Shown: positions 27,384 to 35,293 of the stretch, piece after piece
Position numbering within the stretch: position 1 is the stretch's first letter
How the letters are laid out: each line of letters starts with the position of its first letter
Assembly: GCF_002933395.1 (NCBI RefSeq)
Contig: NZ_PKFN01000013.1
Coordinates: 1-64,000 of the forward strand
Direction of reading: 5' to 3'
Length of the DNA stretch: 64,000 nucleotides
DNA from: Yoonia maritima
Lineage (GTDB): Bacteria; Pseudomonadota; Alphaproteobacteria; Rhodobacterales; Rhodobacteraceae
The notes under the pieces: model-generated
What the model was told of the DNA's origin: nothing
The model's input: only the letters and a program-made list of their open reading frames with translations
Database searches by the model: none
Translations under genes and position numbers: made by a program

Positions 27384-30155
27384 ATGTTTGGTTTCGTATC
27401 TTCGCCAAAACAAAACTGGTCAGCGATCCTTTCGGTGCTTGCCCTGTCGGTCGCACCTATTGCGACATCTGCCCAAGAGGCGAGCACGAATGTGCTCGAC
27501 CTCGAATTTTTACCACCTGAGATTACGCCGTCACACATCTGTGTGCCGCGCGCGCCGGATGCTGACACGATAGAAACTTGGAGAAATTGGGACGGTGTCA
27601 GGCTCCCAAATGTCGACCACGCGCTGATCAAGCGTGACATCAATCGGTTGCAGCAAATTAACGCTTCTTATTGGCTCGAAACGATTGAGCTGATTATCAC
27701 GCGTTTGGCCGAAGCCGACCCAAGCTACGCAGGGAACAACGCGCTGTTGGCGCGGATCTCTGCGATGGTTGCCGCCGGCGCGTTTGAAGAATTAAGCAGT
27801 CAGCAGCTTATCGCGCAGCTTGCTGCTGACGAAGAACTCCTTTCGCCACGTATCAAAACAGCTTTGTCAGGATATTTTCGGAACGGGCTTGGTGTTGAAC
27901 GTGACGTCGAACACGCAGATGCATTGCTTGTTGATGCTGGATATTCAGGCAACGCCGATGCGTTGCTGACCCTCACGAAACGTGAACTTGCTGGAACTAG
28001 TCCCGAAGGGTGGGATGTTGCCCCTGAACTTGCCGTGACGATGGCGTTTGGTTCGTTAGTGGGGGAATTGAACCCTTCGATCTGTGACCGCGTTGCACGT
28101 ATTGCACGCGAATACAGCAACGGTGAAATCGTGCGACCAAACCCGCAGCTTGCGCATGATTGGTTTCGGTTTGCAGCCGACCTAGGCGATTCAAATTCGG
28201 CCTGGAAAATCGTTGAATTTCATATGCTGGCAGAGAATTTCGAAAAAGATAACGACGTTCTGCTGCATTATTTAACGCAGGCTGCAGATGCGCAATTACC
28301 GTATGCGCAAATTGCGCTGGGCCGTGTTTATGAAACCGGTGCATTGGTTGAACGCGACCTTGATCGTACTTTGCAATTGTTTCGCGCTGCTGCAAAATCA
28401 GGTGGGCGTCCCGGCTTGACACGTCTGGCGCTGTTTTTAGAAACCTATGCTGATCGCTACCCCGGCACCAATGACGAACGCTTGGCAGCATTGAATAACC
28501 TTGCCGAACATCCAGGTGCGGCGGGCTGGGTTTTCTCTCGGCTTGCGGATGACGTTTACGAGCGTAAAGGTCGTTGGGGTGGTCAGGCAGAGGCTTTGGT
28601 TTATCTGGAACGCGCAGCAGAGCTGGGCGACATGGATGGTTCGATCAACCTTGCCATCAACCTTGTCGCGCAACGAAGTGGCGAACATGAGATTGAACGC
28701 GCGGTTGATCTGCTTTCGTATTCAGTATCAGCTTTGGGCGGCGTCAATCCGGCCAAGTTGTTACATGGTGTCTTCATGTGCCAAGCTCCCGATAGCCCAC
28801 GTGTCCAAGAGGCACAGTATTGGCAAAGCATCGAAGCTGCGACAGGGACGTCGAATGTTGAAATTGCGGCACGTGATCTTATTGAATTAGATAACGAAGA
28901 TGACGCGCTGACCATTGCGCTGATACAATCTCATGCGTTGTATGGTCGTGCAAAAGCGATGGCGAGCTACTTAAAGTATCTTGAGAATTCGCCTGATACA
29001 ACGCCCGAGATGCTGGCGTTTTGGCACGAATATTCGAACCAATACACAAGTGTTTTGGAGGCGCTGGCCGATCTGGAATTCGAATTGGCCGAAAACCCAG
29101 CCGAGCGTATCGTTGCGTTTAGTCTGTTAAGGCAAGAGTATAAACTCTCTGGTGCTCCGGCGGCTCTCGCTCTTGCTCAAGCGATATTGGATTATCAGTC
29201 TGATACCGAATTCAGCACCGCAGACGTTCGCACACTGCTGGAAGCACCAGCCGGTGAGGGTCAGGGGGCCGCGATGCAATTGCTTGCCGCGCTTGACCCA
29301 AGCGATGATAGCGGTCGCGCTGTATTCGAACAATTCGCTGACGTTATCGAAGCAAATGGCGACTTTGATGCGCTTCTTTTTGCCGTGCCATTCTTAGAGG
29401 CGGAAAAGCAGGAAAATTATCTATCGCGGGCCGCCGGTATCATCCCGTGCGACTATAAAAACGTGATGGCCATGTCGCGTCTCTATCTCGAGATTGGCAA
29501 TTCCGAAAATGCTGTGCACTGGATGCGGATTGCTGAATATCTTATGGAAGACAATCCATGGACAATGGTCGACCTCGCACGTTCAGAGCTAAACGTTCTT
29601 GGTGTCGAAGCAGCACCCAAAGCGATGGACTTGTTTGAACGTGCTGCGGCGCTGGGTGACGTAAACGCGCCCCGTGGAATGTTTGATTTGTTAGTCACAA
29701 ACGATGCGGAAACCTATGATCCTGAACGTGCGGCTCTTTTAATTACACAGGCTATGGACGATCCAGAGCACGCCTATTTGAACCGCTTCTTAGGGGCCTA
29801 TCGTGGCGCCAACGACGAAGTCAAAGCCGAGATCGAATCTCGTCTTGATATGCCTCAGGTCTATATGGTTGCCGCTGAATCTGGCGATATCTTCTCAATG
29901 CGTACCTATGCACTTTACCTACGCGAAAATGCGGCCAACACGACCGACCTTGCAACATCAACCGAATGGTTGGCGCGTGCGGCCGAAGGTGGCGACACAA
30001 CAGCAATGGCCGAACTAGGATACGCGCTTGCATTTGGGATCGGAACCGAGGCCGATTTGGACAATGCAGTTGTCTGGCTGGAACGTGCTGCAGCAAATGG
30101 GTCTGACAAAGCCGCGACGATTACGGCACTTCTTAACCTCAATGAGGATACATAA
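27384..30155 (+). CDS. Large periplasmic Sel1/TPR-repeat protein, AlgK-like
   Basis: The 923-residue protein has a Sec signal ending near ATSAQ and then continuous helical repeats, many of Sel1 type: HADALLVDAGYSGNADALLT, DAQLPYAQIALGRVYETGAL, RDLDRTLQLFRAAAKSGG, AEGGDTTAMAELGYALAFGI, LERAAANGSDKAA. AlgK of Pseudomonas is a Sel1-repeat outer-membrane lipoprotein of roughly 475 residues that works with the AlgE porin. This protein is about twice as long and has no lipobox Cys, so it should be soluble in the periplasm. Position between algF and algL fits an AlgK-like scaffold. A CAGGAG site supports the start, and the stop overlaps the next start (TAATG). Confidence 0.85.
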   Translation: MFGFVSSPKQNWSAILSVLALSVAPIATSAQEASTNVLDLEFLPPEITPSHICVPRAPDADTIETWRNWDGVRLPNVDHALIKRDINRLQQINASYWLETIELIITRLAEADPSYAGNNALLARISAMVAAGAFEELSSQQLIAQLAADEELLSPRIKTALSGYFRNGLGVERDVEHADALLVDAGYSGNADALLTLTKRELAGTSPEGWDVAPELAVTMAFGSLVGELNPSICDRVARIAREYSNGEIVRPNPQLAHDWFRFAADLGDSNSAWKIVEFHMLAENFEKDNDVLLHYLTQAADAQLPYAQIALGRVYETGALVERDLDRTLQLFRAAAKSGGRPGLTRLALFLETYADRYPGTNDERLAALNNLAEHPGAAGWVFSRLADDVYERKGRWGGQAEALVYLERAAELGDMDGSINLAINLVAQRSGEHEIERAVDLLSYSVSALGGVNPAKLLHGVFMCQAPDSPRVQEAQYWQSIEAATGTSNVEIAARDLIELDNEDDALTIALIQSHALYGRAKAMASYLKYLENSPDTTPEMLAFWHEYSNQYTSVLEALADLEFELAENPAERIVAFSLLRQEYKLSGAPAALALAQAILDYQSDTEFSTADVRTLLEAPAGEGQGAAMQLLAALDPSDDSGRAVFEQFADVIEANGDFDALLFAVPFLEAEKQENYLSRAAGIIPCDYKNVMAMSRLYLEIGNSENAVHWMRIAEYLMEDNPWTMVDLARSELNVLGVEAAPKAMDLFERAAALGDVNAPRGMFDLLVTNDAETYDPERAALLITQAMDDPEHAYLNRFLGAYRGANDEVKAEIESRLDMPQVYMVAAESGDIFSMRTYALYLRENAANTTDLATSTEWLARAAEGGDTTAMAELGYALAFGIGTEADLDNAVVWLERAAANGSDKAATITALLNLNEDT

Positions 30156-31189
30156 TGCGTAAATTTATAAGCATCGCAGGAGCCGGAATTCTGATGTCTT
30201 TCGCTAGCCCTGCTCTTGCAGATGAAGAAGCCTGCGCCGCAGCACCTGAACCTGTTGTGACGCTTGGCTTTGGTAGCCGCTACACGGATGATAGCAAATC
30301 GCGGTCTGAAATCGACGATGAAAGTAATGCAGAGGTCAATGCAGCGCTTGGACCGATTGACGATTTTGTGCGGGATCTCACGCAGATTGCGAATAATGTC
30401 ACCAAAGGCGATGGAGACCGCGTTGAACAGGCGGATTGTGCAATTGCCCAAATGTTGACTTGGGCCGAGGCTGACGCCTTTTCCGAACTTAACACCATCA
30501 CCGCCAATTTTTCGATTGGATCGCGTCTTGGTGCATTTGCGATGGTTTATCGGCAGGTCGTACCCTACGCGACGGATATCCAAGCACGTGATGTCATCGA
30601 AGATTGGCTTGGTCGCCGCGCCACGGAGCAAATGACATTTTGGGAAGAAGACGCAACCTCTGGTGCGAAAACGGGTAACCTGCGGGCTTGGGCAACATTG
30701 GGGATTAACCTTGTCGGTCAGATCAGGAATGATCCAATTGCGCTTAGCTGGTCCGAGTGGTCAGCGACATATCTTCAATGTCAGGCGCTTGCTGACGGCA
30801 GCCTACCCCAAGAAATGCGTCGCGGAAAATATGCACTGCACTATCAGTTGCACGCTGTTGCCCCGCTGGTTTTAACAACGTTGTTACTGGAACAGCAGGG
30901 GCGTTCTATCAAGGGCGTGTGTGACAATGCACTAGATCGGATTGTCGCGTTTACAATCGCTGATCTCGAAACAGGTGAAGCAAGTGCTGCTTATTCTGGT
31001 AAAGAACAAAGCTTGTTTGACGGCACTGAAGAGCTTGAGAGCTTTCAGATGGCTTGGCTCGAGGCGTATCTCGTGTTGTCCCCGAACCCCGATATTGACG
31101 CATATGCGGATCGGTTCCGCCCGATGTCGAACAGTAAACTGGGCGGTGATCAGGCTCTGCTTTGGTCTGGAACAGGTTCTGATGGGTAA
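30155..31189 (+). CDS. algL: AlgL-family alginate lyase-like protein with altered active site
   Basis: The 344-residue exported protein (signal to about residue 22, ASPALA) has the all-helical layout of family-5 polysaccharide lyases. Two conserved blocks are recognisable but changed. Where AlgL and lyase A1-III have NNHxYWA, this protein has GNLRAWA (residues 174-180), so His becomes Leu. Where they have RALxYHNYAL, it has YALHYQLHAV (226-235), so the catalytic Arg and Tyr become Tyr226 and His233. The flanking LADGSLPQEMRRG and APLVLTTLL match the family well, which makes the alignment firm. I infer no ordinary lyase activity; a scaffold or polymer-binding role is possible. It is the last gene of the cluster. 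Confidence 0.8.
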   Translation: MRKFISIAGAGILMSFASPALADEEACAAAPEPVVTLGFGSRYTDDSKSRSEIDDESNAEVNAALGPIDDFVRDLTQIANNVTKGDGDRVEQADCAIAQMLTWAEADAFSELNTITANFSIGSRLGAFAMVYRQVVPYATDIQARDVIEDWLGRRATEQMTFWEEDATSGAKTGNLRAWATLGINLVGQIRNDPIALSWSEWSATYLQCQALADGSLPQEMRRGKYALHYQLHAVAPLVLTTLLLEQQGRSIKGVCDNALDRIVAFTIADLETGEASAAYSGKEQSLFDGTEELESFQMAWLEAYLVLSPNPDIDAYADRFRPMSNSKLGGDQALLWSGTGSDG

Positions 31190-31346
31190 CTAAAGGCTAG
31201 GTCTGGCGAACATTGACGTTTTTGTCGTCATGCGGCACTATATTTTTGCTCAGCTATCGCCAGGCCACCCCTTTATCACTTGTTCATGACATGTATCGTC
31301 GCGTTGCGCCGCAGGCGTTGTGAACTCCCGTTCCAGCGAGCCCGCA

Positions 31347-32258
31347 ATGACATTTATGCCCCGTATGACTGCCGAGACACGTGCGATCCGCACTCTGCGT
31401 CCGCTGTCATGGCGTCGCTGGCCGGGTATCATTGCGGATGTTTGGCATGTTCACGGCGATGCAGGTGGCGGTGGTTTTTACCGCTCACCCGATCCGCGGT
31501 TGGTGGTGTTTTTAGGGGACGGGGCAAACGATCTTCGCATTCGTACGCATGAAAATGCGCCATGGACCCAAGATGTGGGTGTCTTTTATGTCCCGGCCGG
31601 TGTCCCAATGTGGAGCGAGCTGGACCGCGAAGGCCCATACGCCCACCTTGACCTGCATCTTGATGTAGGACCACTTGCGCAGCGGTTGCAGACACTGGTC
31701 GCCCCATCTGCGCTCACACAACCACAGCTTTTGAAAAGCACAGACCGGATCAATGCGCTTGCCGGTATGATCGCCGAAGAAGTGATGATGCCATCGCGCC
31801 CTGATCTTATGACTGACGGGTTGTTTTCTGCGCTGATGACAGAGGTCCTCGAACTTCCTGCGCCGCAGCCAGAGGCCGAGCGCGGTGGTCTGTCACCGCA
31901 TACGCTGACCAAGCTAGAGCACTACGCGCGGCAAAGTTTAGATCGGCGTATTACTGTCGCTGAGCTGGCCGAAGTTGCTGGCCTGTCCGAAAGCTGGCTA
32001 ACACGCGCATTCCGTCAAAGCCTTGGCACGACCCCGCAAAGGTGGCTGACATCTCTGCGTCTTGCCACCGCCCAAGACCTGATGGCTAACTTGTCACTCC
32101 CCTTGGCCGCCGTCGCAGCTGAGGCTGGATTCGCCGACCAAGCCCACCTGACGCGCGTCTTCCGAACCCATCACGGACAGACGCCGGGTGATTGGAGAAA
32201 GCGTCGTTTTGTCCCGAATCCGACAAATCACGACAGTTTGGTTCAAGCCAATCGTTAA
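31347..32258 (+). CDS. AraC-family transcriptional regulator of the siderophore locus
   Basis: The start is uncertain among GTG 31320 and ATGs at 31347, 31356 and 31365; no strong ribosome site decides. The product of about 300 residues has an N-terminal cupin-like sensing domain (about 20-130) and a C-terminal AraC DNA-binding domain with two helix-turn-helix units (RRITVAELAEVAGLSESWL and LPLAAVAAEAGFADQAHLTRV). It is 45 bp upstream of the siderophore receptor and co-directional, so it probably activates that operon in response to iron-siderophore, as known for several AraC regulators of siderophore uptake. Confidence 0.85.
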   Translation: MTFMPRMTAETRAIRTLRPLSWRRWPGIIADVWHVHGDAGGGGFYRSPDPRLVVFLGDGANDLRIRTHENAPWTQDVGVFYVPAGVPMWSELDREGPYAHLDLHLDVGPLAQRLQTLVAPSALTQPQLLKSTDRINALAGMIAEEVMMPSRPDLMTDGLFSALMTEVLELPAPQPEAERGGLSPHTLTKLEHYARQSLDRRITVAELAEVAGLSESWLTRAFRQSLGTTPQRWLTSLRLATAQDLMANLSLPLAAVAAEAGFADQAHLTRVFRTHHGQTPGDWRKRRFVPNPTNHDSLVQANR

Positions 32259-32303
32259 TTTCTGACTTAAACGGTCGGAAATTAAATTACCTCGGACACG
32301 CAC

Positions 32304-34418
32304 ATGACCCTTACATCTCGGCTTACTTTGCTGGCTAGCGCCAGCATCTTTGCGCTTTCATCATCGGCCGCTCACGCCCAATCCACTGCGGATCTGTACG
32401 ATCTTGGCTCGATCCAGCTCGAAGGAGAGATCGATCCATCTGATCCAGTCCCCGGCTATGTTGCCGCGAACGCACAAACCGCGACCAAAACAGGCACGCC
32501 CATCCTTGAGACACAGCAATCTGTTTCTGTGATCACCGGCGAACAGATCGAGGACCAAGGCGCAACAACACTGGGTGATACGCTCGGCTATACTGCCGGT
32601 CTGACCGCACAGCCCTATGGCACCGACCCACGCTTTGACAGCCCAACCATTCGCGGCTTCAATGGTTCCGGCGCACAATACCTCAATGGTTTGCGCATCC
32701 TGCGCGGCTTTGGTGCGCCATCGTTTGAGATCTACTCGCTTGAGCGTGTCGAAGTCCTTAAGGGCCCATCGTCCGTCCTATATGGTTCAGGCATCCCGGG
32801 TGGCATCATCAACCAAGTCCAGAAACGTGCGCAATTTGTCGACTTTGGAGAAGCTGGCGTTGGCGTCGGTGATCCGAAAGCGACCGAAGGCTTTGTTGAC
32901 TGGAACCATAACTACACCGACAACTTTGCAGCACGTTTCACAGCCGTGGCACGCGACAGCGAAGAAGATGTCGAAGAACTGACAAACCAGCGTGGCTATC
33001 TGGGCGTGGCGACACGTTGGGATATCACCGATGCGACGACTTTGCAGTTTCTCGGATCCTACCAGAAGGATAACCCGCTGACACCGGCGGGCGTACCACA
33101 TGGCTTGATCGGCCAAGTAGATGACGAAGATTTGCGCAGCTTCTATGTTGGTGACCCAACAGACGACAATAGTGATCGTGAAACGTTAAACCTTGGGTTC
33201 GAGCTTAGCCACGATCTGAACGAAGATTGGTCGCTGAATGCTGGTTACCGTCACCAGCGTTTTGACTGGGACTACACCGGATTTTATGTGACAGGTGTTG
33301 CTGCAGATAACGACACAATTTCTCGCGGTGGCAGTACTCAAGACGAAGAAAGTGTTACTGACAACCTAGATGTCCGTGTTCAAGGTTCAGTTTGGGCTGG
33401 GAACACGGCGCATGATCTGCTTTTCGGATTGGACGTCCGACGCTACGATGTCAAAGAAGTCGTAGACTTCATGTACGCTGACGACATCAGTTACTCCGAC
33501 CCGCAATACAGTGGCGCGAACTTGACCGCACCATGGTACAGCTCAATTGATGATTTGGTCATGGATCAAATTGGCGTTTATGCACAAGATGAAATTTCTG
33601 TAGGTAACTGGCGCGGGTCAGTGGCGCTGCGTCATGATCGCGCCAAGCAGACTGGCACATCTTGGAACAACTTTGGTGGTGAATCGGACGCCAGCCAAAG
33701 CGACGAAGCGACGACTGGCCGCGTGGGCGTATCCTATGTGTTCGACAATGGCATTGCACCTTATGCAAGCTATGCAACATCGTTTGATCCAGAAGTCGGA
33801 AGCGATATTGACGGCAATGCGCTGAAGCCAACCGAAGGCGAACAATATGAATTGGGCGTCAAATGGGAACCAACAACGTTTAACGGCTTCTTCTCTGCTG
33901 CGGTTTACGACCTGACCCAAAGCAACCTATCGGCAAACGTCGAAGAAGGCGGCGTAGCTGGCACGCGTCAGATCGGCGAAGTCACGTCCAAAGGTCTAGA
34001 GCTGGAAGGTTCTGTTGATCTGGACAACGGCTGGAATATTCGCGGACAGTACACTTGGAACGAAACAGAGCAGACCAAGGGCGACAACGTCGGTAACGAA
34101 ATGCCAAACGCACCCGCGCATAACGCAAGCCTTTGGGCCAACTATGGCTTTGGCAACGACAGCGCTCTTGAAGGTCTGCGCGTTGGTGGTGGTATTCGCT
34201 ACATCGGCACACGTTTCGGTGACACAGCAAACGCTTACGAGATGGAAGACGTCACATTGCTTGATCTTCAGACAAGCTATGACGTGACCGAAGACATCGC
34301 AGTATCACTGAACGTCACCAACCTGACTGACGTCGCATATGTGGCCAACTGCGGTTCATTCGGCTGCTACTATGGCGACGGCCGCACTGTTCAGGCGCGT
34401 ATGTCCTACAAGTGGTAA
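32304..34418 (+). CDS. TonB-dependent ferric-siderophore receptor
   Basis: The 704-residue protein has a signal peptide (ending near AAHAQ), a plug domain (about 45-175) with ETQQSVSVITGEQIEDQGA, PTIRGFNG and the SLERVEVLKGPSSVLYGSG hallmark, and a 22-strand barrel ending VQARMSYKW with the terminal aromatic residue. The plug matches siderophore receptors of the FhuA/FpvA type rather than heme receptors. The following fhuD/B/C-type genes support hydroxamate or similar siderophores, but the exact ligand cannot be told. No TonB/ExbB/ExbD is in this locus; the set at 2.9-5.1 kb or another would supply energy. Confidence 0.92.
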   Translation: MTLTSRLTLLASASIFALSSSAAHAQSTADLYDLGSIQLEGEIDPSDPVPGYVAANAQTATKTGTPILETQQSVSVITGEQIEDQGATTLGDTLGYTAGLTAQPYGTDPRFDSPTIRGFNGSGAQYLNGLRILRGFGAPSFEIYSLERVEVLKGPSSVLYGSGIPGGIINQVQKRAQFVDFGEAGVGVGDPKATEGFVDWNHNYTDNFAARFTAVARDSEEDVEELTNQRGYLGVATRWDITDATTLQFLGSYQKDNPLTPAGVPHGLIGQVDDEDLRSFYVGDPTDDNSDRETLNLGFELSHDLNEDWSLNAGYRHQRFDWDYTGFYVTGVAADNDTISRGGSTQDEESVTDNLDVRVQGSVWAGNTAHDLLFGLDVRRYDVKEVVDFMYADDISYSDPQYSGANLTAPWYSSIDDLVMDQIGVYAQDEISVGNWRGSVALRHDRAKQTGTSWNNFGGESDASQSDEATTGRVGVSYVFDNGIAPYASYATSFDPEVGSDIDGNALKPTEGEQYELGVKWEPTTFNGFFSAAVYDLTQSNLSANVEEGGVAGTRQIGEVTSKGLELEGSVDLDNGWNIRGQYTWNETEQTKGDNVGNEMPNAPAHNASLWANYGFGNDSALEGLRVGGGIRYIGTRFGDTANAYEMEDVTLLDLQTSYDVTEDIAVSLNVTNLTDVAYVANCGSFGCYYGDGRTVQARMSYKW

Positions 34419-35293
34419 ACGCTTATAATAGCTTTGGGCGCCGCGCATTTATGTGCGGCGCTCTTGCGTCTGTCGCGCTTCCTGTGCGGGCGGATACGCC
34501 TCGGATTGCGGCCATTGATTGGGCCATGCTTGAAACCGCTATGGCGCTTGGCATTGTTCCCGTCGCCGCCTGCGAACTGATCCGATTTCGCGCAGATGCC
34601 GTGACCCCCGACCTTCCGCGATCGGTTGTTGATTTGGGGCTACGCAGCGCACCAAATTTCGAACTTTTGCAACTCACCCGCCCGACCCTGATCCTTTCGT
34701 CGCCATGGTACGGCTATATTGAGCCGCGCCTTTCCGCGATTGCGCCTGTGTTCAGCCAGACCTTCTACTTCGCCGACAAAGACCCTTGGCAAAAATCCAT
34801 CGAGGCATTGCATGGTTTGGCCGCGCAGCTTGATATCCCTGAAACCGCAAATCAGGTTGAAGCCTCTGCCCAGGCTGAACTGGCACAAATGCGCGAAACG
34901 CTTGCGCCATTTCGTGACCGCCCCGTTTACGTCACCCAAATCGGCGACCCCCGGCATTTCCGCGCGTTCGGCGCAGATAGCATGTTTGGCGCCGTCCTAT
35001 CCCTTTTGGGTCTGACAAATGCATGGGATGGCAGCACCGAATACTCATTTGCCGCGCCGGTCCCGCTTGAACGGCTTGCACCAAAGCCTGACGCGCGCAT
35101 CATCGCGGTGTCCGGTATCCCCGCCGTCGCCGAACAAGGGCTACGCAATTCTGTACTTTGGAACCGGCTAGAGCCAGTCGCCCAAGGCCGTTTTACCACA
35201 ATCGGCAACATCAACCCATTTGGCGGGCTTCCCGCCGGGCTGCGGTTCGCACGGCTTTTGACCAACGCCTTAACCCAAGGGCACGCCGGATGA
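34412..35293 (+). CDS. FhuD-type periplasmic siderophore-binding protein, Tat-exported
   Basis: The start is GTG 34412, overlapping the receptor stop by seven bases. The next ATG would remove the twin-arginine signal (FGRRAFMCGALASVAL), so GTG is preferred. The 293-residue class III binding protein has the two-lobe layout, with IAAIDWAMLETAMALGI, the ELLQLTRPTLILSSPW segment and the LWNRLEPVAQGRFTTI C-terminal block typical of FhuD. It hands ferric siderophore to the FhuB-type permease. Its stop overlaps the next start (ATGA). Confidence 0.88.
   Translation: MVNAYNSFGRRAFMCGALASVALPVRADTPRIAAIDWAMLETAMALGIVPVAACELIRFRADAVTPDLPRSVVDLGLRSAPNFELLQLTRPTLILSSPWYGYIEPRLSAIAPVFSQTFYFADKDPWQKSIEALHGLAAQLDIPETANQVEASAQAELAQMRETLAPFRDRPVYVTQIGDPRHFRAFGADSMFGAVLSLLGLTNAWDGSTEYSFAAPVPLERLAPKPDARIIAVSGIPAVAEQGLRNSVLWNRLEPVAQGRFTTIGNINPFGGLPAGLRFARLLTNALTQGHAG

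Noticed and set aside
31205..31235. TGACG/CGTCA inverted repeat after algL as a terminator
   Set aside because: The stem is only five bases and no T-run follows; it is too weak to call.
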